Positions 48,724-59,554 are shown, numbered from the stretch's first letter. The stretch: DNA of 64,000 nucleotides from Streptomyces luteolifulvus (GCF_008806595.1 NZ_VZRB01000008.1:84816-148815); one strand, 5' to 3'. The notes: generated by a model not told the origin, from the letters alone. Made by a program: numbers and translations.

Positions 48724-49257
48724 TCAGGCGCTCTCCTCGCCCGAGCGGTGGCGCGAGAGGCGGTACGCCGCCCCGATCGAGGCGGCGACGAGCGCGGCGC
48801 CCAGACCGATCTCCTTGAGGTCGAGACCGGCGAGGCTGCTGCCGCCTTCGCCGGCGTGGACACCCCGGTAGTAGTACGGCGGCTGCGGTGCGGGGTTGAC
48901 CGGGTGGCCGCCGGCGATGGTGAGGTTCTTGATCGCGCTCACTCCGCCGCAGCTGAACGTCACCCGGTAGGACATGCCCGGCACGGCGTTCCAGTCGATC
49001 TGGGCCGTCGTCGAGGTCGAGCCCTGGGGAATGAAGACCGTGCCGAAGACCGCCGAGGAGACGGTCACGGATCTTGTGCAGCCGCTGGCGCTGCGGTCCA
49101 CCCGGAGCGTGACCTGCCCGCCCGCGGCGACGGTGGAGGGCATGACGCTGTAGCCGGTGGACATGACGTAGTGGTCGTCGTCCGCGACGGCGGCCGCGCA
49201 GGAGGTCAGGGCGCAGACGCCCAGCAGTGCGGCCGAAGCAACGCGTATCGCGCGCAT
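48724..49257 (-). CDS. Exported protein with C-terminal membrane helix
   Basis: A 177-residue protein with a signal sequence (lipoprotein-like LTSC near residue 20), a beta-rich domain with two cysteines (SASGCTRSVTVSS, VTFSCGG) and a C-terminal helix (LGAALVAASIGAAY) with an RHR tail. ATG at 49257 with GGAGG eight bases upstream. It repeats the layout of the neighbouring 193-residue protein (basic tail after one helix, Val/Thr-rich core). Function unknown; surface display is likely. Confidence 0.85.
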   Translation of the reverse strand: MRAIRVASAALLGVCALTSCAAAVADDDHYVMSTGYSVMPSTVAAGGQVTLRVDRSASGCTRSVTVSSAVFGTVFIPQGSTSTTAQIDWNAVPGMSYRVTFSCGGVSAIKNLTIAGGHPVNPAPQPPYYYRGVHAGEGGSSLAGLDLKEIGLGAALVAASIGAAYRLSRHRSGEESA

Positions 49258-49398
49258 GGTGGTTCCTCCGGGTCCCCGAGGAGCAGCCGCGGAACTTTTC
49301 CGCTTGCGCCATAAATGCACCTCGATGTTCGAAACGCTAGGAACGCGTGTGCGTGCGCGCGATCGCTGTCGCGCGAATGGGGCAAGCGTGTGGGCCGC

Positions 49399-49642
49399 TC
49401 AGGGGACGACGGCGGCCGCGATCCGGGCGCCGGCGTCGACGCAGCCACGAACGTGGGGTCGGTTCTGGGCGGTGGGCCGGACCACGATCTCGTTCACTTG
49501 ATGCCTCGGCGAAGCCGGTCCCGACCGCGCCGGGCGAGACGGTGGTCACCCGCAAAGAATCACCGGCCTCCTGGCGCAAGCCTTCGCAGAGGGCGCGGAC
49601 CGCGAGCTGCACACGGGGTCCACCGCTCGCACCCTGACACAC
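49399..49642 (-). pseudogene. SDR gene remnant (C-terminal piece with deletion)
   Basis: The piece reads VQLAVRALCEGLRQEAGD, then VTTVSPGAVGTGFAEASSE, as in the second half of SDR enzymes. In the +1 frame it continues VNEIVVRPTAQNRPHV at 49399-49497, the normal last strand of such proteins, so about 40 residues and the frame are lost between. The N-terminal half is absent. Separate from the other broken SDR gene at 18.4 kb. Confidence 0.75.
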
Positions 49643-49646
49643 GGCA

Positions 49647-50411
49647 TCAGGAATCGATGTGCGGAAACAGGGACAGGAACGGTTCCGCGGATGCGGCGAT
49701 GCCCCGGCTGTAGGGCGCGTCGAAGTCCCAGATGAGGAAGAGCAGGAAGGCGATCAGCGCGGAGAACAGCCCGGCGAGGATCAGTTCGCGTGCCGTGCGC
49801 CGGATCTGCAGCGCGAACACCATGCCGACGGTGACCACGGCCCCGCCGATCAGTCCGAACCACACCACGCCCGGCATGGTCGCCCCGGTCGAGCCCGCGC
49901 GTGCGGCACGTGCCTGGTCCGCCGCGGTCACCTGGTCGATGAGGGGCTGGTAGGCCTGGGCCTCGAAGTCGTTCCTCGGCCGGTAGTCGGTGACGTCCGC
50001 GCGGACGCGGTCGAGGAGTTCGGTGCCGCGGCCGGTGACCTGACCCTCGTCGGCCATCGCCTTCCACTCGGTGGTGACGACGTGTCCGACATAGGCGTTG
50101 ACATCCGCCCGAATACGGTCACGGACGTCGGCGGGGTAGACCCGTACCCGTTCCGAGATCTCGTGCAGCGCGGCGGCCTCCGACTGGACGTGGTCCTGGG
50201 CGGTGCTGCGGGCCTCCCAGACACCCGCGATGGCCAGGCCCAGGACGATGGCGTACACCACGCCGATCCACATCGTCATGTACTCGATGACGTCCGGGGT
50301 CTCGCTGGGATCCTCGTCGTCGGCCGCCGTGCGGTCCCGTACGAGGGTGACGATGACCACGACGACGCAGGCGGCCAGCATCGCGACGATGAGAACAAGC
50401 CATTCCGGCAA
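49647..50411 (-). CDS. DUF4239-type membrane protein
   Basis: A 254-residue protein with two helices near the start (VLIVAMLAACVVVVIVTLV, then WIGVVYAIVLGLAIAGVW) and two near the end (VVWFGLIGGAVVTVG, GLFSALIAFLLFLIW). The middle is helical and hydrophilic. This fits the bestrophin-like DUF4239 family. The start is chosen as TTG at 50411 because GGAGG lies six bases upstream; no ATG or GTG in the frame has this. It follows the proline-rich gene by 25 bases in one operon. Confidence 0.82.
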   Translation of the reverse strand: MPEWLVLIVAMLAACVVVVIVTLVRDRTAADDEDPSETPDVIEYMTMWIGVVYAIVLGLAIAGVWEARSTAQDHVQSEAAALHEISERVRVYPADVRDRIRADVNAYVGHVVTTEWKAMADEGQVTGRGTELLDRVRADVTDYRPRNDFEAQAYQPLIDQVTAADQARAARAGSTGATMPGVVWFGLIGGAVVTVGMVFALQIRRTARELILAGLFSALIAFLLFLIWDFDAPYSRGIAASAEPFLSLFPHIDS

Positions 50412-50436
50412 GAGTTGCCTCCAGTAATCGAACTGA

Positions 50437-51030
50437 TCAGCGCGGGCGCAGTGCGGCGACGGCGACCACCGCGGGCGCGGTGATGAGCAGGACGTAGGTG
50501 ACCGGCGACGTGGCGCCATGGGTGGTCCGTCTGGGCGGCCGGGCGCGGTGGCGCGGATAGCTCACGGGGGTCGCGGACGGGCGCGGAGTGGGAGTGGCCG
50601 AGGGCTTCGGTCGGGGCGTGGGAGTGGGTTCCGGGGGCGGAACGGGGCTCGGGCGGGGTGCCGCGGGCCGCGGGGCCGGCGGGGGAGGCGGCTCGGGCCT
50701 CGGTGTGGGCCTGGGAGTCGGGCTGGGCTTCGGCGGAGTCACCGTCGCAGTGGGCTCGGGGGTGGGACTGGGCGTGGGCTCGGGCGGTGGGGGCGTCGGA
50801 GTCGGTGCCGGCGTGGGCGGCGGACACGACGGGGGAACGGGCCAGGGCGGGCTCCCGGCGACCGCCACCGCCTCGGTGCCGCCCGGGCCGGTCGAGGCGT
50901 AGGCGCAGGCGTCCGCCACCGCCGGCCCGGCCGGCGCTCCGACGAGGAGCCAGGTGAGCGTCACCAGCGCCAACACCCTGACGGCGAGGGCGGATTGGGT
51001 CGGTTCGCGTCGATGCACGACGAAGATCAT
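50437..51030 (-). CDS. Secreted proline-rich protein with C-terminal anchor
   Basis: A 197-residue protein: signal peptide up to about residue 40 (VADA), then about 110 residues of PTP, PEP and PKPS repeats, an Arg/Pro stretch and a final hydrophobic segment (VTYVLLITAPAVVAVAAL). Two cysteines (Cys42 region and PSCPPP) flank the repeat start. It looks like a wall-spanning stalk. ATG at 51030, weak ribosome site. First gene of a pair with the DUF4239 protein. Confidence 0.8.
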   Translation of the reverse strand: MIFVVHRREPTQSALAVRVLALVTLTWLLVGAPAGPAVADACAYASTGPGGTEAVAVAGSPPWPVPPSCPPPTPAPTPTPPPPEPTPSPTPEPTATVTPPKPSPTPRPTPRPEPPPPPAPRPAAPRPSPVPPPEPTPTPRPKPSATPTPRPSATPVSYPRHRARPPRRTTHGATSPVTYVLLITAPAVVAVAALRPR

Positions 51031-51195
51031 GAGCTCTGGTGCGCACGGCACGCCCGGTCGTCTCCGGGATTGCCCCGAACGGGGGATGGCCGGGACCGGA
51101 GACGGGGATCGGTGGGCGCGCGCGTGTCCGAGCGGGCGTACGGGTGTGCGGCCCGATGCGCACGGTGTCTGAGGTTTCCGAAAGATATTTGTGCC

Positions 51196-51213
51196 CCGGT
51201 TGAACACAACCGG
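51196..51213. promoter_or_regulatory. Palindrome upstream of the repeat lipoprotein gene
   Basis: CCGGTTG-AACA-CAACCGG, a perfect 7-bp inverted repeat in the 264-base divergent region, about 80 bases ahead of the lipoprotein start. It could be an operator or a stem in the leader. The binding protein is unknown. Confidence 0.5.
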
Positions 51214-51294
51214 TGCTCCCGTGCGTACCCATGGTCGTGCGGCGGCGCAGCAGGGCGCTCGCTGCAACACCCTTGGGAATATAGGGAGTTGACG

Positions 51295-52257
51295 ATGAAG
51301 ACCTCCTGGCGGAGCGCCTCGCTCGTGGCGAGTGCTGCGGCAGTGCTGGCGCTGACGACGGCGTGCGGCCAGGAAAGCGGCACCCCGTCGGCGAGCAGCC
51401 AGAACGTGGGCGCCACGGCCGCGGCCGGTGACTACAGCACCGCCGGCACGGGCCTCGGCGCCGGCGCCGGCAACGGATATGGATCCGACTCGAACGGCGA
51501 AGCTGCGGAGGCCGGGGAGTCCGCGTCCGCGGGCAAGCTGGCGGTGTCCGCCAACCCGGAACTGGGCGAGCTGGTCACGGACAGCGCCGGGATGACGCTG
51601 TACCGCTTCGACGAGGACACCGCCGAACCGCCGAAGTCGAACTGCGACGGCGACTGCGCCACGGCCTGGCCGCCGGTGCCCGCGGACGATGCGTCGGCCG
51701 GCAAGGGCATCGACAAGGCGCTGCTCGGCGAGGTCACCCGGGCCGACGGCAGCAAGCAGCTGACCATCGGCGGCTGGCCCGCGTACCGCTACGCGAAGGA
51801 CGCCGCCGCCGGGGACATCAACGGCCAGAACGTGGGCGGCAAGTGGTTCGCCCTGGCCCCCGACGGCAAGAAGGCCACCCTGAGCGACCTGCCGGGCCTG
51901 TCCACGCGCAAGGACCCCAAGCTCGGCGAGATCGTCGTCGACAAGAACGGAATGACGGTCTACCGCTTCCTGAAGGACGAGGCCTGGCCCGAACCGGTCT
52001 CCAACTGCACGGGCGCCTGCCTGGAGAAGTGGCCGGCCGTGGCGCCCGTGGCGAACAACGACACCGAGGGCATCCAGAAGAAGGGCCTGATGAGCTTCAC
52101 CCGGCCCGACGGCGTCAAGCAGCAGACCGTCAACTGCTGGCCGATCTACACCTTCGCCGGCGACAAGGAGCCCGGTGACACCAACGGTCAGGGAGTCGGC
52201 GGCACCTGGTACGTCGTCGCCCCCGACGGAAAGCCGGTCGGAGCGCCCAAGGAGTAG
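51295..52257 (+). CDS. Lipoprotein with two tandem COG4315-type repeats
   Basis: A 320-residue lipoprotein; lipobox LTTAC at 20-24. After a Gly/Ser/Ala linker come two copies of a secreted repeat unit: GMTLYRFDEDTAEPP with SNCDGDCATAWPPV, and later GMTVYRFLKDE with SNCTGACLEKWPAV. Each is followed by a partner strand set (GWPAYRY and CWPIYTF, then GGKWFALAPDG and GGTWYVVAPDG). Each first unit has a CxxxC pair. Function of the family is not known; ATG at 51295 with GGGAG. Confidence 0.88.
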   Translation: MKTSWRSASLVASAAAVLALTTACGQESGTPSASSQNVGATAAAGDYSTAGTGLGAGAGNGYGSDSNGEAAEAGESASAGKLAVSANPELGELVTDSAGMTLYRFDEDTAEPPKSNCDGDCATAWPPVPADDASAGKGIDKALLGEVTRADGSKQLTIGGWPAYRYAKDAAAGDINGQNVGGKWFALAPDGKKATLSDLPGLSTRKDPKLGEIVVDKNGMTVYRFLKDEAWPEPVSNCTGACLEKWPAVAPVANNDTEGIQKKGLMSFTRPDGVKQQTVNCWPIYTFAGDKEPGDTNGQGVGGTWYVVAPDGKPVGAPKE

Positions 52258-52503
52258 AGATCGCCTCCCCAGGGCTGATCGCCCCGCCCTGGGCCGCCCG
52301 GCCTGCCGGTCCGCCCCCTCCGCGCCGCACGGAGGGGGCGGACCGCTTTGTCGTGTTCGACCAGTTCGGGGCTGCGTCCGAGCGGCACGTGCCGCAGGCA
52401 GTGACCGGGAACGGACGGTCAATTTCCGTTTCAGCTCGCCCGTTTGGCGGGCGATCAGTAGCCTCTGCTCGAACACCGGATCGCCTACGCCTTGGAGAGA
52501 TAC

Positions 52504-53316
52504 ATGGAGCGTCCCGCCTGGGCCCCACGGAGCATTGACATCTCGGTGCCGAGCGTGTCGCGTATCTACGACTACTACCTGGGCGGTTCGCACAACTTCG
52601 AGGTCGACCGGGACGCGGCCCGCAGGGCCATGGAGTTCATGCCGGGGCTCCCCAAGATCATGCAGGCGAACCGGGCGTTCATGCGCCGTGCGGTGCGCCT
52701 CGCCGTCGACGAGGGCATCACCCAGTTCCTGGACATAGGCTCCGGCATCCCGACCTTCGGCAACGTCCACGAGGTCGCCCAGACCGCCAGCCCCGGAGCG
52801 CGAGTCGTGTACGTCGACCACGACCCGGTGGCGGTCGCGCACAGCCACGCGGTCCTGGCGGGCAACGAGGACGCCGGCGTCGTCGCGGCGGACCTCCGCA
52901 AGCCCCAGGAGATCCTCACGAGCCCGGAAGTGCAGCGACTGATCGACCTGAACCGGCCGGTCGCGCTGCTTCTCGTTGCCATACTGCACTTCGTGGAAGA
53001 CGTGGACGACCCCTACGGAGCGGTGGCCGAACTGCGCGAGGCACTCCCGCCCGGCAGCCTGCTCGTCCTCACGCATGCCTCGTACGAGGGAATCCCGCTG
53101 CCTCCGGAGCGCGCCGGGGGCGCGGTCGACGTGTACAAGGACATCCGCAACCCGTTGATCATGCGCTCGCGTGACGACATCGCGCGGTTCTTCGAGGGGT
53201 ACGACATGGTGGAACCGGGACTGGTGCCGATGCCGCACTGGCGGCCGGACACGGCGCCCGAGGACGAGGATCCCTGGGCGTTCTCCGGATTCGCCGGCGT
53301 GGGGCGCACCGCGTGA
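52504..53316 (+). CDS. SAM-dependent methyltransferase (DUF574 type)
   Basis: A 270-residue protein of a methyltransferase family that is abundant in Streptomyces. It has the family start VPSVSRIYDYYLGGSHNFEVD, the SAM motif FLDIGSGIPTFGNVHE and the acidic YVDHDPVAVAHS. The substrate is unknown. It overlaps the next gene by four bases (GTGA), coupling it to the c-di-GMP enzyme. ATG at 52504 with GGAGA six bases upstream. Confidence 0.9.
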   Translation: MERPAWAPRSIDISVPSVSRIYDYYLGGSHNFEVDRDAARRAMEFMPGLPKIMQANRAFMRRAVRLAVDEGITQFLDIGSGIPTFGNVHEVAQTASPGARVVYVDHDPVAVAHSHAVLAGNEDAGVVAADLRKPQEILTSPEVQRLIDLNRPVALLLVAILHFVEDVDDPYGAVAELREALPPGSLLVLTHASYEGIPLPPERAGGAVDVYKDIRNPLIMRSRDDIARFFEGYDMVEPGLVPMPHWRPDTAPEDEDPWAFSGFAGVGRTA

Positions 53317-55448
53317 GCGCCGAACCGGACGGCCCGGAGGACAGACTCCGCCGGTTCGCGACGATCTGGAGCCGGGCGGTGTTCCCGGTCACCTCCACGT
53401 CCGCGACCCGGGCGGAGTTCGAGGAACAACTGCTCCCGCTGGCCCGGCGGCTGAGCAAGGCGCTGCGGGCCAGGACCTTCGACGCGGACGAGGGCAGGGC
53501 GGTGGGCGCCGCCCTGGTCGCCGCCCACTGCACCGACCCGGAGGCGCTCAGCCGCACGCTCGACTGCGTGGACGCCTACCTCGTGCTCTACTGCGGCGAG
53601 GACGGCTATCAGGAGGACCTGCGGGCGCGTTCCTCACGGCTCCAGCACGCCATGGCCGCCGGGTTTGCCGGAGCGCTGCGCCGGCGGACGCTGGCCGAGC
53701 AGGAGGCCATCGCCCAGGCGGCGCTGCGGGCCCAGGGTGTGGTGGCACAGGCGCTGCACGCGACCGAGGCCCGCTTCCGGGCCGTCTTCGAGGGCGCGGC
53801 CATAGGGATCGGGATCGCGGACCTCGACGGGAACATCCTCCAGGTTAACGGCGCTCTGCTGCGGATGTTCGGCATCTCCGAGCAGAACATGCGCGGCCGT
53901 AACGTCATGGAGTGGACCCACCCCGACGACGCGCCCCAGACCTGGAAGCTGTACGACGAACTCGTCCGCGGCGACCGCGAGCACTACCACGTCGAGAAGG
54001 CCTTCTACCGCCCTGACGGAACGGTTCTGTGGACCAACCTGACGGTCTCGCTGCTGCGTGACGCGGACGGTGTACCGCAGTACCAGCTCGCCCTCATGGA
54101 GGACACCACCGAACGGCGGCTGCTCAACCTCCGGCTGCGCTACGAGGCCACGCACGACGCGCTCACGGGCCTGCCCAACCGCACCTTCTTCTTCGAACGC
54201 CTGGAGAAGGCCCTGGGCGCCGGGGAGGGCCAGCGGTTCGGACTGTGCTACCTCGACCTCGACGGCTTCAAGACCGTCAACGACAGTCTCGGGCACGCGG
54301 CCGGGGACCGGCTCCTCGTCGAGGTCGCCGACCGGCTGCAGTCCTGCGCGACCGCACCCGGCGAGATGGTCGCCCGCCTCGGCGGCGACGAGTTCGTGGC
54401 GCTGACCACGGGCCCCGACACCGAGCGCGAGGTCGACCATCTGGCCACCCGCATCATGAACGCCCTGATCGCACCGGTCAGCGTCGACGGCCGGGAGCTG
54501 ACCGTACGCGGCAGCATCGGCATCGTCGAGGGCGCGGCCGGTGAACGCAGCCCGGCCGAGGTGCTGCGCAGCGCCGACATCACCATGTACCGGGCCAAGT
54601 CGGCGGGCGGCAACCGGTTCGAGCTCGCCGATCCGGAGGCCGACGCCCGCATGATCACCCGGCACGGGCTGACCACGGCGCTGCCGACGGCGCTGGACCG
54701 GGGCGAGTTCTTCATCGAGTACCAGCCGCTGGTCCACCTCGGCGACGGCAGTGTGCGCGGCGCGGAGGCCCTGGTGCGCTGGCTGCACCCGCAGCACGGA
54801 GTCCTCGGACCCGACCGGTTCATCCCGCTCGCCGAACACACCGGACTGATCGTGCCCCTGGGCCGCTGGGTCCTGGAGCAGTCGGTCCGCCAGGCGCGTG
54901 AATGGCGAGAACGCGGCGACGACGCCGGCCCCCTCCGGATCAATGTCAACCTCTCGCCCTGCCAGCTCACACACCCCGGACTGGTCCAGGACACCGTCGA
55001 CATCCTGGAGCGCGCGGGTGTCGCACCCGACGCCCTCTGCCTGGAGGTCACCGAGTCGGCGCTCATCGGCGCGGACGACGATCTGCTCAAACCGCTGCGC
55101 CGGCTGGCCGAGATGGGCGTCGACATCGCCCTCGACGACTTCGGCACCGGCTACTCCAACCTCGCCAATCTGCGCCGCCTGCCGGTGAGCATCCTCAAGC
55201 TGGACCGCTCCTTCACCCAGAGCATGCAGCAGTTCCCGGCCGACCCCGTCGACCTCAAGATCGTCGAAGGGATCGTCTCGCTCGCCCACAGCCTGGACCT
55301 CGCGGTGACCGTGGAGGGCGTGGAAACCGGAGCACAGGCCGATCAGCTGCGGATACTGGGCTGCGACACGGCTCAGGGCTGGTACTACGCCCGCCCGGGC
55401 CCACCGGACCGGCTGCACGAGCTCGCCCTGGTGGACGCGACGGCATGA
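53313..55448 (+). CDS. rmdA: PAS-GGDEF-EAL cyclic-di-GMP enzyme, RmdA-like
   Basis: A 711-residue cytoplasmic protein: a helical N-terminal part, a PAS domain (about 155-270, with ARFRAVFEGAAIGIGIADLDG), a GGDEF domain with intact RLGGDEFVAL and an EAL domain with GAEALVRW, DDFGTGYS and the conserved downstream QGWYYARP. Both active sites look complete, so it could make and break c-di-GMP. In Streptomyces coelicolor RmdA has this layout and affects development; the symbol is assigned on that basis. It starts inside the methyltransferase stop and overlaps the next gene by four bases. Confidence 0.88.
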   Translation: MSAEPDGPEDRLRRFATIWSRAVFPVTSTSATRAEFEEQLLPLARRLSKALRARTFDADEGRAVGAALVAAHCTDPEALSRTLDCVDAYLVLYCGEDGYQEDLRARSSRLQHAMAAGFAGALRRRTLAEQEAIAQAALRAQGVVAQALHATEARFRAVFEGAAIGIGIADLDGNILQVNGALLRMFGISEQNMRGRNVMEWTHPDDAPQTWKLYDELVRGDREHYHVEKAFYRPDGTVLWTNLTVSLLRDADGVPQYQLALMEDTTERRLLNLRLRYEATHDALTGLPNRTFFFERLEKALGAGEGQRFGLCYLDLDGFKTVNDSLGHAAGDRLLVEVADRLQSCATAPGEMVARLGGDEFVALTTGPDTEREVDHLATRIMNALIAPVSVDGRELTVRGSIGIVEGAAGERSPAEVLRSADITMYRAKSAGGNRFELADPEADARMITRHGLTTALPTALDRGEFFIEYQPLVHLGDGSVRGAEALVRWLHPQHGVLGPDRFIPLAEHTGLIVPLGRWVLEQSVRQAREWRERGDDAGPLRINVNLSPCQLTHPGLVQDTVDILERAGVAPDALCLEVTESALIGADDDLLKPLRRLAEMGVDIALDDFGTGYSNLANLRRLPVSILKLDRSFTQSMQQFPADPVDLKIVEGIVSLAHSLDLAVTVEGVETGAQADQLRILGCDTAQGWYYARPGPPDRLHELALVDATA

Positions 55449-55822
55449 GCCCGGACGAGGTGTACGAGGCGATCGCGGGCGAACTGAGCCTGATGGACCC
55501 CGCCGTGCGGTCCTCGGCCGAGGCCGCCCGCCTGCTCGACCCGGAGTTCGTGGAGGTCGGCGCCTCGGGCCGGCGCTACACGTACGAGGAGATGGTGGCC
55601 GGGTTGCCCGACCACCCGGGCAGCGCGGCGGACGGCCCCCGCCATGAGCCGTCGCAGATCACGGGCGTCCTGCTGGCCCCGGGCCTGGCGCACCTGACGT
55701 ACGAGACCGTCTTCGAGGGCAACCGGGCCCGCCGCAGCTCGCTGTGGCGCAAACAGAGCGAGGACACCGGCTGGCGCATGTACTACCACCAGGCAACGCC
55801 GGTGCCACCGAGCGCCCTTTAG
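55445..55822 (+). CDS. NTF2-like (DUF4440) small protein
   Basis: A 125-residue protein with the cone-shaped NTF2/SnoaL fold pattern: a helical start (DEVYEAIAGEL), LLDPEFVEVGASGRRYTYEEMVAGL, and the strands LTYETVFEG and RRSSLWRKQ. The role is unknown; in fused form such domains bind small ligands. The ATG overlaps the RmdA-like stop (ATGA), making the third member of a coupled trio. The stop is inside the repeat hairpin that follows. Confidence 0.87.
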   Translation: MSPDEVYEAIAGELSLMDPAVRSSAEAARLLDPEFVEVGASGRRYTYEEMVAGLPDHPGSAADGPRHEPSQITGVLLAPGLAHLTYETVFEGNRARRSSLWRKQSEDTGWRMYYHQATPVPPSAL

Positions 55823-55876
55823 GGGCGCGGGGCTGAAACATGGTGCGGCTCCGCCGCGTGGCGGCGCCCAGCCCCG
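55811..55876. repeat. Second copy of the GCGCCC..GGGCGC intergenic repeat
   Basis: GCGCCC-tttag-GGGCGC (55812-55828), then an outer stem GGGGCTG (55829-55835) with CAGCCCC (55869-55875) around GC-rich inner pairs. It shares the opening AGCGCCCT and AGGGGCGCGGGG with the 7367 element. It probably also terminates the trio, and lies before the convergent LysR gene. Confidence 0.6.
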
Positions 55877-55924
55877 GACGACCTGAGCTGTTCGCGCGGT
55901 GCCCGCTCCCGAAGGCCACCCACC

Positions 55925-56812
55925 TCATCTCTCGAGCAACATCCGCTGAAGCTCCCGAGCCGCCCGAGGCGGAGCCACATCACTGCGGTGGGCGAGCGCG
56001 ATCGTCCGATGCAGCCCCGGCCGCGCCAGCGGCGTCACCCGCAGCCCGCGCCCCGACCGCGCGGCCACCATGCGGGGTACGACGGCCAGGCCCAGCCCCG
56101 CCCGCACGAACCCAAGCACCGCGTCCATCTCTCCGCCCTCGACCGCGAAGTCCGGCTCGAAGCCCTCGGCACGGCACGCGGCCACGGTCAGTTCCCGCAG
56201 GTCGTAGCCGTGCCGGAACATCACAAGACGTTCGCCCTCCAGGTCGGGGATGCGGACGGTGCGGCGGCCCGGGCCGCCGGGCGCGGGCGCCTCGGGCGAT
56301 GACACCACGACCAGGTCCTCGCGCAGCAGCTCGATCGTGGTGAGGGCGGGGGACGGCGTCGGCAGCGGAAGAACGACCAGCGCGAGGTCCAGCGCGCCGC
56401 GCGCGAGTTCGCGTACGAGATCGTGCGAACCCCCTTCCTCGATCAGCAGCCGGATGCCGGGATAGCGGTCGTGGAACGCGCGCAGCACATCCGGCAGCAG
56501 GCCGGTGCACAGGCTCGGGGTCGCGCCGAGCCGCACCCGGCCGCTGCGCAACTGCACCAGCTCCTGCACCTCGTAGCGGGCCGTGTCCGCGTCGGCGAGG
56601 ATCCGCCGGGCCAGCGGAAGGAGTGCCGCGCCCGCGTCGGTGAGCGTGATGTTGCCCCGGGCCCGCAGGAACAGGTCGGCGCCGAGCTCCCGCTCCAGCG
56701 CCTTGATCTGTTGCGAAAGCGAAGGCTGTGCCACATGCACCTGCTCGGCGGCCCGGGTGAAGTGCCGGGTCTCGGCGACGGCCACGAAGTACTGGAGCTG
56801 CTGGAACTGCAC
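55925..56812 (-). CDS. LysR-family transcriptional regulator
   Basis: A 295-residue LysR protein. The winged helix is QLQYFVAVAETRHFTRAAEQ with VAQPSLSQQIKALERELG, and the C-terminal co-inducer domain starts at VRLGATPSLCTGLLPD. It is divergent from sdhCAB. The GTG at 56812 is chosen because it starts QFQQLQYF exactly at the family N-terminus, with GAAGG nearby. An inverted repeat between the two promoters fits a LysR site, so it probably controls sdhCAB and itself. Confidence 0.92.
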   Translation of the reverse strand: MQFQQLQYFVAVAETRHFTRAAEQVHVAQPSLSQQIKALERELGADLFLRARGNITLTDAGAALLPLARRILADADTARYEVQELVQLRSGRVRLGATPSLCTGLLPDVLRAFHDRYPGIRLLIEEGGSHDLVRELARGALDLALVVLPLPTPSPALTTIELLREDLVVVSSPEAPAPGGPGRRTVRIPDLEGERLVMFRHGYDLRELTVAACRAEGFEPDFAVEGGEMDAVLGFVRAGLGLAVVPRMVAARSGRGLRVTPLARPGLHRTIALAHRSDVAPPRAARELQRMLLER

Positions 56813-56820
56813 GCCTTCAG

Positions 56821-56837
56821 CATAGCTTTTCCCTATG
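56821..56837. promoter_or_regulatory. LysR-type T-N11-A box
   Basis: CATAG-cttttcc-CTATG, with T at 56823 and A at 56835 giving the classical T-N11-A. Its centre (56829) is about 65 bases upstream of the transcription start predicted for sdhC, the position usual for LysR recognition sites, and nine bases from the lysR-type gene start. Placement and symmetry support the call. Confidence 0.7.
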
Positions 56838-56857
56838 GAAACGAGCCGGACCATGTC

Positions 56858-56887
56858 TTGGACCGATGGGCCGGACGGCCCTAGCTT
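56858..56887 (+). promoter_or_regulatory. Promoter of sdhCAB (TTGGAC - 18 - TAGCTT)
   Basis: TTGGAC at 56858-56863 and TAGCTT at 56882-56887, spacer 18. This resembles the Streptomyces housekeeping-sigma consensus. Transcription would begin about seven bases later, near 56894, so the mRNA starts almost at the ATG (56896) and is nearly leaderless. Confidence 0.6.
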
Positions 56888-56895
56888 CGTATCCC

Positions 56896-57603
56896 ATGGC
56901 TCTGGCAACGCGGACGGACCGACGGCCGTCCATGGCGCGCACCGTGTGGGACAGCACGGTCGGCAAGAAGACCGTGATGGCGGTCAGCGGCATCGTCATG
57001 CTGCTGTACCTGGTCGCCCATGTGATCGGCAACTTGAAGATCTTCTTCGGGGCGGCCGAGTTCAACCATTACGGGCACTGGCTGCGCACCGTCGGCGAAC
57101 CGTTCATGCACTACGAGTGGACGCTGTGGCTGGTCCGGATCGTGCTGGTCGTCGCGGTCGTGGCGCACGCCGTCTCCGCGTACCAGCTCAGCCGGCGCGA
57201 CATCAAGGCGCGCCCCAGCACCTACGTCCACAAGAAGCCGCGGGCGAGCTACGCGACGCGCACCATGCGCTGGGGCGGGATCATCCTCGGCCTGTTCATC
57301 GTTTGGCACGTCCTCGACCTGACCACCGGCACCGTGCACTCCGGCGGATTCCAGGAGGGCCACCCCTACCAGAACGTCGTGGACACCTTCTCCACCTGGT
57401 ACGGCAACGTGATCTACATCGCCGCGATGCTCGCCCTCGGCCTGCACATCCGGCACGGCTTCTGGAGCGCCGCCCAGACCCTCGGCGTCGGCAGCCGCAC
57501 CCGCGACCGCGCCCTGAAGACCGTCGCCAACGTCCTTGCGCTGCTGCTCACGGCCGGTTTCATCGCCGTACCCGTGGGCGTCATGACCGGAGTGGTGAGC
57601 TGA
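56896..57603 (+). CDS. sdhC: Succinate dehydrogenase cytochrome b subunit (SdhC, five-helix type)
   Basis: A 235-residue membrane anchor with five helices that carries haem b and passes electrons to menaquinone. [21 protein letters not shown] and FIVWHVLDL contain helix histidines likely to bind haem. It matches the single-subunit anchor used with the SdhAB pair of the Bacillus/Wolinella type. The ATG at 56896 has no ribosome site, consistent with a leaderless start; Met13 (56932) is the alternative. It overlaps no gene but sdhA follows after one base. Confidence 0.94.
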   Translation: MALATRTDRRPSMARTVWDSTVGKKTVMAVSGIVMLLYLVAHVIGNLKIFFGAAEFNHYGHWLRTVGEPFMHYEWTLWLVRIVLVVAVVAHAVSAYQLSRRDIKARPSTYVHKKPRASYATRTMRWGGIILGLFIVWHVLDLTTGTVHSGGFQEGHPYQNVVDTFSTWYGNVIYIAAMLALGLHIRHGFWSAAQTLGVGSRTRDRALKTVANVLALLLTAGFIAVPVGVMTGVVS

Positions 57604-57604
57604 C

Positions 57605-59550
<1,946 letters not shown>

Positions 59551-59554
<4 letters not shown>

